Assembly (NCBI GenBank): GCA_945905745.1
Contig: CAMDQF010000021.1
Coordinates: 1-37,619 of the forward strand
DNA from: Litorilinea aerophila
GTDB lineage: Bacteria; Chloroflexota; Anaerolineae; Caldilineales; Caldilineaceae
Length of the DNA: 37,619 bases
Direction: 5' to 3'
The position numbers and the translations under genes are program-made. The notes below the pieces were generated by a model, which saw nothing but the letters and a program-made list of their open reading frames with translations, did not search any database and was not told the origin of the DNA. Below, in pieces: positions 19,155 to 27,285 of this stretch (the stretch's first letter is position 1; the number at the start of each line of letters is the position of its first letter).

Positions 19155-21230
19155 ATGTACCACACGGACAGAGCATTGCGACTCCTTAGACAGGGGTCGG
19201 GGCTAACGGGCGCTACCTTCCGCGACGGACAGGAGGATGCAATTCGCCACATCGTTGAAGGCCGGGGTCGCTTGCTGGTCGTTCAAAAGACTGGATGGGG
19301 CAAAAGTTTCGTCTATTTTATCGCCACCAAATTGCTGCGTGAGCAAGATAACGGTCCGGCTTTGCTGATATCGCCACTGCTCGCTTTGATGCGAAATCAG
19401 ATCGCGGCAGCAGAACGTATGGGAGTGCGTGCCGCTACGATCAACTCCGACAACCAGGACGAGTGGGCTGAAGTTGAAGCCAGGCTCAATCGCAATGAGA
19501 TCGACATTCTGCTGATATCGCCCGAGCGGCTGGCGAACGAACGGTTCCGCACACAGGTTTTGGCTGGCATCGCAGCGCAGATATCGCTGCTGGTGATCGA
19601 CGAAGCTCACTGTATTTCCGATTGGGGCCACGACTTCCGTCCGCACTATCGACTGCTGGAACGGATTGTCAGAACCTTGCCACCTAATTTGCGACTTCTG
19701 GCTACCACGGCAACAGCTAATAACCGCGTGATGGAGGATCTCGCTGCAGTGCTGGGTCCGAAGTTGGAAGTGTCACGCGGCGACCTGAACCGTACTTCAT
19801 TGTCGCTACAAGCCATACGTCTGCCAAGTCAAGCTGAGCGATTGGCCTGGTTGGCAGAGCAACTCGCCACGCTTCACGGCCACGGCATCATCTACACGCT
19901 GACGGTGCATGATGCTAACCAAGTAGCTGACTGGCTGAAAACTCGGGGCTTCAATGTCGAAGCCTACACGGGTGAAACGGGTGATCGCCGGCAAGAACTG
20001 GAACTAGCACTACTCCACAATCAAGTGAAGGCACTCGTTGCCACCACGGCCCTCGGCATGGGCTATGACAAGCCGGATCTAGCATTTGTGATTCATTATC
20101 AGATGCCAGGCTCGGTTGTCGCCTACTACCAGCAGGTAGGCCGCGCAGGGCGCGCACTGGACTCCGCCTACGGTGTCTTGCTGAGTGGCGAAGAAGAAGC
20201 GAGTATCACTGACTGGTTCATCAGGAGTGCCTTCCCGACCCGGCAAGAGGTCGCTGATGTGCTGGATGCGCTTGAGAGTGAGTCCAGCGGACTATCTGTC
20301 CCCGAACTTCTGGGCCGAGTGAACTTGAGCAAGGGGCGTGTCGAGAAGACGATCGCACTGCTCTCTCTTGAATCGCCCGCACCCATCGCCAAACAAGGAA
20401 GCAAGTGGCAACTCACGGCTGCAAGGCTAAGTAATGGATTCTGGGAGCGTGCGGAGCGACTCACCGCATTGCGTCGCGACGAACACCGGCAGATGCAGGA
20501 GTATGTCAGCTTGCCCTTCGGCGAACATATGGGTTTTCTTATCCGAGCGCTCGATGGCGATCCGGGTGCTGCCACCCCTCCTCCGCTGGCCCCGTTGCCG
20601 ACCAACGTGAATGCAACGCTTGTTCGAGAAGCAGTCGCTTTTCTACGCCGTACCAGTCTGCCGATCGATCCCCGACGCCAGTGGCCCACGGGCGGTATGC
20701 CGCAATACCATGTGAGTGGACGAATTCCCGAAAACTTGCAAGCGCAGCCGGGCAAGGCGCTCTGTATTTGGGGTGATGCTGGCTGGGGTAGTATCGTCAG
20801 GCAAGGCAAGTACCGCGACAGCCACTTTGCCGATGATTTGGTCGCGGCTTGCGTGAGTATGATTCGCGAGTGGAATCCGCAACCCACACCGACCTGGGTA
20901 GCCTGCGTTCCGTCGTTACGCCACCCCAATCTCGTGCCGAACTTCGCACAACGTTTGGCTACGGTACTGGGTCTACCGTTTCATAGAGTAATTGCAAAGA
21001 CAGACAGCAGGCCCGAACAGAAAACGATAGCAAACAGTACTCAACAGGCGCGCAACATTGATGGTTCACTCGATCTTACTGGTCAGCCGATTCCGCGTGG
21101 TCCAGTGCTGTTGGTAGACGATATGGTGGATTCGCGCTGGACACTAACTGTGTCAGCGTGGCTCTTACGCAGAAACGGCAGCGGCGAGGTATGGCCGATA
21201 GCGCTTTCGCAAACGGGGCATGACCAATGA
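19155..21230 (+). CDS. RecQ-like superfamily 2 helicase fused to a C-terminal ComF-like phosphoribosyltransferase domain
   Basis: Motif I '[14 protein letters not shown]'; motif II '[22 protein letters not shown]'; '[16 protein letters not shown]'; '[49 protein letters not shown]'; C-terminal '[25 protein letters not shown]...[29 protein letters not shown]'. GAGGAGG lies 4 nt upstream of the ATG at 19155; the track start 19071 has no better support. Confidence 0.9.
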   Translation: MYHTDRALRLLRQGSGLTGATFRDGQEDAIRHIVEGRGRLLVVQKTGWGKSFVYFIATKLLREQDNGPALLISPLLALMRNQIAAAERMGVRAATINSDNQDEWAEVEARLNRNEIDILLISPERLANERFRTQVLAGIAAQISLLVIDEAHCISDWGHDFRPHYRLLERIVRTLPPNLRLLATTATANNRVMEDLAAVLGPKLEVSRGDLNRTSLSLQAIRLPSQAERLAWLAEQLATLHGHGIIYTLTVHDANQVADWLKTRGFNVEAYTGETGDRRQELELALLHNQVKALVATTALGMGYDKPDLAFVIHYQMPGSVVAYYQQVGRAGRALDSAYGVLLSGEEEASITDWFIRSAFPTRQEVADVLDALESESSGLSVPELLGRVNLSKGRVEKTIALLSLESPAPIAKQGSKWQLTAARLSNGFWERAERLTALRRDEHRQMQEYVSLPFGEHMGFLIRALDGDPGAATPPPLAPLPTNVNATLVREAVAFLRRTSLPIDPRRQWPTGGMPQYHVSGRIPENLQAQPGKALCIWGDAGWGSIVRQGKYRDSHFADDLVAACVSMIREWNPQPTPTWVACVPSLRHPNLVPNFAQRLATVLGLPFHRVIAKTDSRPEQKTIANSTQQARNIDGSLDLTGQPIPRGPVLLVDDMVDSRWTLTVSAWLLRRNGSGEVWPIALSQTGHDQ

Positions 21231-22591
21231 CGCCATCTCTTTCACCCAACACCCAAGCGATTCTTCTGTTGACAGCACCGTTACTCGCCGGACGTTCCAC
21301 TTTGTCGCCAGACCTTCTGTCGCCTGGTGAGTATAAACGCCTGGCTCGTCACCTGCGTGAAATGCAGCGCCAGCCCGCAGATTTGTTGTCTCCTGATGCG
21401 GCAAGTCTGCTGCGTGCCTGCCAACCCGTTGTTGAAGAAGGCCGCTTACAGCGCTTGTTGGGGCGCGGTTTTCTATTGAGCCAGGTGTACGAGCATTGGC
21501 AAGCCCGCGCTCTGTGGGTGGTCAGTCGTGCAGATGCTGACTACCCACAGCGCTTGAAGACGCGATTGCGGGAAGACGCACCTGCAGTGCTGTACGGCTG
21601 TGGCAATATCAGTTTTCTAGAAACCGGCGGACTCGCCGTAGTTGGATCGCGTTATGTGGATGACTTGTTGATTGGTTATACGATGGACATCGGCCGACTC
21701 GCAGCCCGTGCAGGCAAGACGCTCGTCTCTGGGGGAGCAAAGGGCATTGACCAAGCGGCCATGCGGGGTGCGTTGGAGGCAGGCGGCAAAGTCATTGGTG
21801 TTCTTGCGGATAGTCTTGAGAAAACTACTATGAACCGCGAACACCGCGATCTGCTGATCAACGGTCAGTTGGTGCTGATCTCGCCCTACGATCCGATCGC
21901 TGGCTTTAACGTTGGTAATGCCATGCAACGCAATAAGCTGATCTATGCGTTGGCCGATGCTTCATTGGTGGTGAATTCCGATCTCAATATGGGCGGTACC
22001 TGGGCTGGCGCAACCGAACAACTGGACAAACTCCGGTTGGTTCCCATCTATGTGCGATCAACGGGAGATTTTTCTCCCGGTCTTGATGCCCTAAGAAATA
22101 GGGGGGCCATCCCTTGGCCGAATCCGCAAGATGTGGATGCGTTCGAGGCCGTGTTTGATATAGTCACGCCAACAGTCGCACCAACTACTTCGGCATCGCT
22201 TCAGCCCGGTCTCTCACTATTTTCAACCGATGGGCCGCTTGACACACTGCCTACACCTCCAATCATTGATGAAAGGTTGTCAGTGTTAGAAAGCGTGAAC
22301 GGGGAGTCGCCATTGATGACACAAGAACCAAAGGCTAATACGACCAACACAGTGACACAGACGGAGTGCAGCCCAGCAGATGCTCTGTTTACAGCGGTGC
22401 GTGAAGTAGTAACTCAGCGGCTTTTGAAAGTTCCGATGAAGGACGTCGAGGTTGCTGTCGCGCTGGATGTGTCAAACGCTCAGGCTAAGGCGTGGCTACA
22501 GCGCCTTGTCGACGAAGATGTAGTAAAAAGACAAAACAAACCAGTACGTTATGTAGCAAGTTTACCGCAGTTGTTTTCGAATAATAGTTGA
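21227..22591 (+). CDS. Divergent DprA/SMF-family protein with C-terminal winged-helix-like region
   Basis: '[66 protein letters not shown]', '[40 protein letters not shown]'. ATGA overlap with the upstream stop codon. Confidence 0.9.
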   Translation: MTPSLSPNTQAILLLTAPLLAGRSTLSPDLLSPGEYKRLARHLREMQRQPADLLSPDAASLLRACQPVVEEGRLQRLLGRGFLLSQVYEHWQARALWVVSRADADYPQRLKTRLREDAPAVLYGCGNISFLETGGLAVVGSRYVDDLLIGYTMDIGRLAARAGKTLVSGGAKGIDQAAMRGALEAGGKVIGVLADSLEKTTMNREHRDLLINGQLVLISPYDPIAGFNVGNAMQRNKLIYALADASLVVNSDLNMGGTWAGATEQLDKLRLVPIYVRSTGDFSPGLDALRNRGAIPWPNPQDVDAFEAVFDIVTPTVAPTTSASLQPGLSLFSTDGPLDTLPTPPIIDERLSVLESVNGESPLMTQEPKANTTNTVTQTECSPADALFTAVREVVTQRLLKVPMKDVEVAVALDVSNAQAKAWLQRLVDEDVVKRQNKPVRYVASLPQLFSNNS

Positions 22592-22619
22592 ACAAGATTA
22601 TTAAATTGTCGGACTATTT

Positions 22620-24335
22620 GTGTCTACGAGCAAAGTCATTGTGAGCTATGAACCTCAAGCGTTGTCGCTGCGTAACAAATGGCTGCTCTCCTGCGTCATC
22701 TCTTTGCTGATCCTTCTCATCTCCGCCCATCCCCTCCTGGCCCAATCCCCCGTGACCGGCGAAGCGCTGGTGCGCGGTACGCTCAATAGTCCCTATACCC
22801 GCCATATCCTCACCCTCTCTGCCTGGGACCCGGCCAAACCGATAGTCATTTTGCTCGAATACTCGCCCCAAGGGCGCTGGGAACTGGACGACAATTCCGG
22901 CTTCTTCGTCTTTGACCAGATCGGCTACGACCGTTTCCGCAGCGGAGAGCTTCCTGGCGCGGTGAGCGTGGCCGCAGGCAACCAACTGTCCGGCGAAGGC
23001 AGACGCCTGCAAGCCACCATCGGCGCGCCCGTTCCCGGAACTTTCTACGTCGTCGTCTACAACAATTCGATCCTGCCCATGGGCTATACCCTGCGCGCCA
23101 CCAATGGAGGCTTCAGCGATAACGGTGGACAGGTAATTGCTGGCAGCGCACCTGGCCCGGTTGGTGACGGCAGTGACGTCTTCCCGCTGGTGGCAGTGCC
23201 TGGCCCCACGCCCGTTCCGCTCCCTACGCCTACGCCGCTCCCACCCCTGCGCGCCTCGGCAGTGCGTGGCCTGCTGGACAAACGCTACGCCCAGGACTTT
23301 TTCCTGCTGGAAGTGGTGGACACAGGTCTGCCCATCTCAATCGAAATGGTCTACGACCCGGCGGAACAGATTCTCCTGCTGGACAGTTTCAACTTTTGGC
23401 TTTTCGACGAAGAGCAGTTCCGCACCCAGGCGATCAGCGGGTCGCGCCCGGAGTTCGAGCCGAACCGGGCCGCCGGTACACTTATCGAGCGGGACGGTGC
23501 GCCCCCGCTGTGGACAGCCACGATTGCGCAGCCGCTGGAGCGCTATTGGCTGGTAGTCAACCAACACGCGCACGCGCTTTCGGTAGGCTACCGGCTGACT
23601 GTGCAGAATGGCGTGCTGGTGGACGAAGGAGAGCAAGCCCAGGCCGTCTATACCCATCCCCGCACGTTGCCCGGTCTGGGCAGCACACTCTGGATTGTCC
23701 GCCCTGGGGAGACGCTGGGTACGATTGCCCAGGCGGTCTACGGCAACCGGGGCTATTACGCGGCCATCTGTGCCGCCAACGGCCTCTTCAACTGCAACCG
23801 GCTGGTCAGCGGTCAACGGCTGATTCTGCCGCCTGCCGCTTCTCTCCCATCCATTGCCCCCCCATCCCGCCCCCTTATCCAGTCCAGCCCATCGCCAGCC
23901 GGTGGCGCGCCTATCAGCGGCGCACCCGTCGCCGACAACCTGCTGGAAGTGGCCGCAGGGCAGGCCAGCCTGCAAGCCTTCCGGGATATGCTGGGCCAGA
24001 CATCGCTGGCCGACACGTTGCAGAGTGCAGGCGCGTACACCCTTTTTGCGTTCACCAACGATGCTTTTGACGCACTGCCCCTGGAAACCCAGGATGAACT
24101 GCTGCTGGACCCGGCGCGGGCGCTTAGCTTGCTCTCTGGACAGGTGGCAAAAGGTCGACTGCGCCCGGATTGGGTGAGTACCCGCACAAAGCATATCACC
24201 ACCCTGGACAACCGATTGCTGCGTTTGGATCCGGACGGCGCGGACGGTTTTACGGTGAATGGCTTTTCCGTCAGCACCGGGCCGATTGAGGCGGCCAATG
24301 GGGTGATTTATGTGGTGGATGGGGTGATTGAGTAG
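22620..24335 (+). CDS. Secreted protein: two copies of the novel N-terminal domain, one LysM, C-terminal FAS1
   Basis: GTG start; signal peptide 'WLLSCVISLLILLISAHPLLAQ'; LysM 'WIVRPGETLGTIAQAVYGNRGYYAAICAANGLFNCNRLVSGQRLILPP'; FAS1 'FRDMLGQTSLADTLQSAGAYTLFAFTNDAFDALP...NGVIYVVDGVI'. An in-frame GTG at about 22638 is an alternative start. Confidence 0.9.
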   Translation: MSTSKVIVSYEPQALSLRNKWLLSCVISLLILLISAHPLLAQSPVTGEALVRGTLNSPYTRHILTLSAWDPAKPIVILLEYSPQGRWELDDNSGFFVFDQIGYDRFRSGELPGAVSVAAGNQLSGEGRRLQATIGAPVPGTFYVVVYNNSILPMGYTLRATNGGFSDNGGQVIAGSAPGPVGDGSDVFPLVAVPGPTPVPLPTPTPLPPLRASAVRGLLDKRYAQDFFLLEVVDTGLPISIEMVYDPAEQILLLDSFNFWLFDEEQFRTQAISGSRPEFEPNRAAGTLIERDGAPPLWTATIAQPLERYWLVVNQHAHALSVGYRLTVQNGVLVDEGEQAQAVYTHPRTLPGLGSTLWIVRPGETLGTIAQAVYGNRGYYAAICAANGLFNCNRLVSGQRLILPPAASLPSIAPPSRPLIQSSPSPAGGAPISGAPVADNLLEVAAGQASLQAFRDMLGQTSLADTLQSAGAYTLFAFTNDAFDALPLETQDELLLDPARALSLLSGQVAKGRLRPDWVSTRTKHITTLDNRLLRLDPDGADGFTVNGFSVSTGPIEAANGVIYVVDGVIE

Positions 24336-24395
24336 GTGACAGCGTACTGCGTATCTCGTATGGCGTAGGTCGTGGCGATTATTTTCTCTTTGTAG

Positions 24396-24452
24396 AATGC
24401 CGATAAGTGGGATAAGAAGAGAGTCAATCTTCTCATCCCATTTATCGGCATT
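24396..24452. terminator. Long hairpin between convergent genes, probable bidirectional terminator
   Basis: AATGCCGATAAGTGGGATAAGAAGA (24396-24420) versus TCTTCTCATCCCATTTATCGGCATT (24428-24452): 23 of 25 positions complementary, 7-nt loop. Confidence 0.65.
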
Positions 24453-24507
24453 GTTGTTCCCGGCTGACGTTACTTCCTACGCAATTTGGAATAGCCTATG
24501 CGATTTT

Positions 24508-27003
24508 CTATCGTTGCACGCTGGGCAAATAGACAGACGACTTTTCTATATTCGTATTGGCTGATGTAGGCGTCGCAGTGGGTGTTGTTGTCGGCGTCGC
24601 GGTGACAGTGGCTGTTGCAGTCCCAGTAGGTGTCGCAGACGGTGTAGATGTAACGGTCGGTGTCCCGTTGCTGGGAGAGGTAGCCGACGGAGTCGCGGTT
24701 GGGGTCGCTGTAGCTGTAGCTGTAGCCGTAGCTGTGGCAGCCCTTGTGGCGGTTGTGGTCGGGGTCGCGGTCGCCGTGGTGGCTGGCTGGCTGAGCTTCC
24801 ACGCTTGCAGCAATTGGCGCAGGGCCTCCGGCGGGTTCTGGGGCGAGAGATTGCCCTTCTGGTCTTTGTCGCTCAGCCCGTGGCAGGCAGCGCAGACCCG
24901 CACTTCGCCAGGCTGAAAGGTGAGCCAATAGCGCTCCCGCACCACACCGTTCCCCTCGCCGTCGGTTAGCTGCCAACTCATGGCACGCCGGGCCGGAACA
25001 AAGGCCGCCATCGATCCATCGGTCGCGATCTCCACGCTGGACGGCACATCCTCGTCTAGTGTATTGGCGGCCAGGGCTTCGGCGTCATGCATATATTGGG
25101 CCAATACCCGGCGACCGTCCCGGGGCTCGTTGCCGCCAAAGCTCAATCCCCGTATCTGATCCCCCTGAAAAAATTGCATATAGGCAACCTCATAGACCGT
25201 GCCCGGTTTGCCGATTGTCTCCGCGCCGCCACCCCGCACCCGCAGGTTGAAGGGCTGTTGGATGTCGAAATCATCCCGCACAGTCACATTGCGGCTGACG
25301 GCCAGGGCCAGGTTGCGCTGGCGCATATAGGCCTGCAAATCGGCCAACGCAACCCCTTCTTCGGCCAAAATCTGTAGCTCCGGCGCCTGCAGAGGGGTAG
25401 TCAGCCGGGGCGGGCGCACGCGCGAACGCACCTCTACCGGCTGCAATTCCCAGAGAAATCCGCTGTAAGTCACCTTCACATCAGGACTCCAAAAGCTGAT
25501 CGTCTCGCTGATGCCGGTTGTCACCTCGGCCCCGGCCTCGAAGATGCCATCAACCCGGTCGGCCACAAAGCGCAGACGAAAATCGTAGCGGGAGCGGGGG
25601 CTGGCCGTGCTGCCGTCGTTGCGATCTTCCCGGGTCTCGGCGGTGTGGGTGGCCATCAGCCGCCCATTGGAGAGGGGCAGTGGGTCCCGGTAGAGGCCGG
25701 AATGATCCGCGCTGGGGTTGTCGCTAGTGGAGCGGGTCTCCTCGTGGGTGACATAGACCAGGGCGATGTGGTCGGCGTCCACAGTGGGCGGCGCGTCCAG
25801 GCGCACAATCTGGCCCGCGGCGTGGGTGGCAAATTCAGGCGCATTCACAGCAAAGTAGTGGCCTAGGCTGGTGGGGTCCTCTTTAATTTGCAGATAGTTT
25901 TCTGCGCTGTTGGGGTTGAAGCGGCTGTATTGGCCGTAGAACTCCTCGATATTGTTGTCGTCTGTGCGCCCCCCAGGGATATAGCCGTGCAGTTCGTGGC
26001 GGCCCAGGTGGTTGATCACTTCGCTTTCTGTGCCGTCTTCGTTGATGGTCCAGGGGAAGAAGTGGTTGAACCGATGGCCGGTCAAGACGCTGCCGCCCCC
26101 CTCTGGTTCAACCCTGGGTTCGGGGAAGACCTCAGCCCGGTTGGTCAGGGCCACCGAATTCAGCGCTTCGCTGCTGTAGTTGAAGGTGCAATAGGTGCAA
26201 GCGCCCCCATTTGCCTCGGCTTCGTTGTCACTGTCCGCCTGCTGATCCCGCTGCAAGTGATCCCACTGGGTAAAGAGCACCCGCCCAAAGCTGTCGATGG
26301 AGGGGGTGAAATCGCCGGAGGGCGCGTGGTTGAGCAAGAAGAGATCGCCCGTGGTTGGGTCCAAACTCCAGAGGCCGCTGACTGTCGGCGCTTCTTCGTA
26401 TTCGTCCAGTTGGGGGTAGAGATGGGCCTCGCCACCCCGGGGCCGGTCTGTGGTAAAGATGATGCGGTCGTCGGTGCCGTAGATGGGGCTGATGTTGTTG
26501 AAGTTGGCGGGCTGGTTGGACACTTTTGTGATGACCGGCGTCTGGTTCTGGCCTAGACCCGTGATTTCGTAGAGTTGCCAGTAGTAGCTATTGACCTGAT
26601 ACTGCTGGGTCGGCGCGCCGATGACCATACTGAAAAGTGCCTTTGTGCCGTCCCAATGCACCGACGGGTCGCGCACAGCGATGGCGGTCGCGCCCTGCAT
26701 CCCAGCCATACCGTAGCCCGCGGCCGCAGTTAGATTCTTCTGGGTTCCGTCCGGGTAGCGAATCCAGAGGTCGCCGCCGCGGGCTACCGAATCCATATCC
26801 GCCCGGTGGTTGCCAAAGACCGCGCCGATGGTGGTAAAGTCGGCAGCAATCGGGAATTGGGTGACAAAGAGAATGGGATTGGGCAGTTGGTTGGCCTGGC
26901 CGTGCAGAGGGGTGGAATCCGCCGGAAAGACAGAAAAAGTGACGGCGAAGGCGAAAAGGATACGGATGAAGACGCGGGTGACGAAGTGTAGACGGACGGG
27001 CAT
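24508..27003 (-). CDS. Secreted hydrazine-synthase-alpha-like (HZS_alpha) protein with one CXXCH heme motif and Thr-rich C-terminus
   Basis: Signal-like N-terminus; 'PIYGTDDRIIFTTDRPRGG...LWSLDPTTGDLFLLNHAPSGDFTPSIDSFGRVLFTQWDH', 'QPGEVRVCAACHGLSDK' (CAACH at 24880-24894), then a TPTAT-type linker ending 'IEKSSVYLPSVQR'. Confidence 0.75.
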   Translation of the reverse strand: MPVRLHFVTRVFIRILFAFAVTFSVFPADSTPLHGQANQLPNPILFVTQFPIAADFTTIGAVFGNHRADMDSVARGGDLWIRYPDGTQKNLTAAAGYGMAGMQGATAIAVRDPSVHWDGTKALFSMVIGAPTQQYQVNSYYWQLYEITGLGQNQTPVITKVSNQPANFNNISPIYGTDDRIIFTTDRPRGGEAHLYPQLDEYEEAPTVSGLWSLDPTTGDLFLLNHAPSGDFTPSIDSFGRVLFTQWDHLQRDQQADSDNEAEANGGACTYCTFNYSSEALNSVALTNRAEVFPEPRVEPEGGGSVLTGHRFNHFFPWTINEDGTESEVINHLGRHELHGYIPGGRTDDNNIEEFYGQYSRFNPNSAENYLQIKEDPTSLGHYFAVNAPEFATHAAGQIVRLDAPPTVDADHIALVYVTHEETRSTSDNPSADHSGLYRDPLPLSNGRLMATHTAETREDRNDGSTASPRSRYDFRLRFVADRVDGIFEAGAEVTTGISETISFWSPDVKVTYSGFLWELQPVEVRSRVRPPRLTTPLQAPELQILAEEGVALADLQAYMRQRNLALAVSRNVTVRDDFDIQQPFNLRVRGGGAETIGKPGTVYEVAYMQFFQGDQIRGLSFGGNEPRDGRRVLAQYMHDAEALAANTLDEDVPSSVEIATDGSMAAFVPARRAMSWQLTDGEGNGVVRERYWLTFQPGEVRVCAACHGLSDKDQKGNLSPQNPPEALRQLLQAWKLSQPATTATATPTTTATRAATATATATATATPTATPSATSPSNGTPTVTSTPSATPTGTATATVTATPTTTPTATPTSANTNIEKSSVYLPSVQR

Positions 27004-27285
27004 GGGTCATCTCCTGAAACAGACACCGGTAGCGGTTGGGCAGCGGTTGGGCAGCGGTGGCAATAGCTTATCACAAACTGGCTTCGCTGTCAGTAGCGCT
27101 ATGTACCACAAAAAGTGACATCGATCACATCCGGCCCAGGGCCAAATGTTGCGCGATTCGCGGCGAAACTGTATCCTACCGGCAGCACTTATGCTGGCTG
27201 GAATCCGCCTGCCCTGAAAATCATCCCCTGGATGCACGACAGCGCAGCAAGAACTTTTCTGACAAATCACAAAGGGATCGAATCA

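Noticed and set aside
24560-24790. Repetitive GTAGCTGTAGCTGTAGC-type tract considered as a satellite
   Set aside because: Encodes the Thr-Ala-Thr-Pro linker of the minus-strand HZS_alpha-like protein.
24508-27003. Evidence for anammox (hydrazine synthase)
   Set aside because: Only the HZS_alpha-like domain is present with no hzs partner subunits or hydrazine dehydrogenase nearby; such domains occur outside anammox bacteria.
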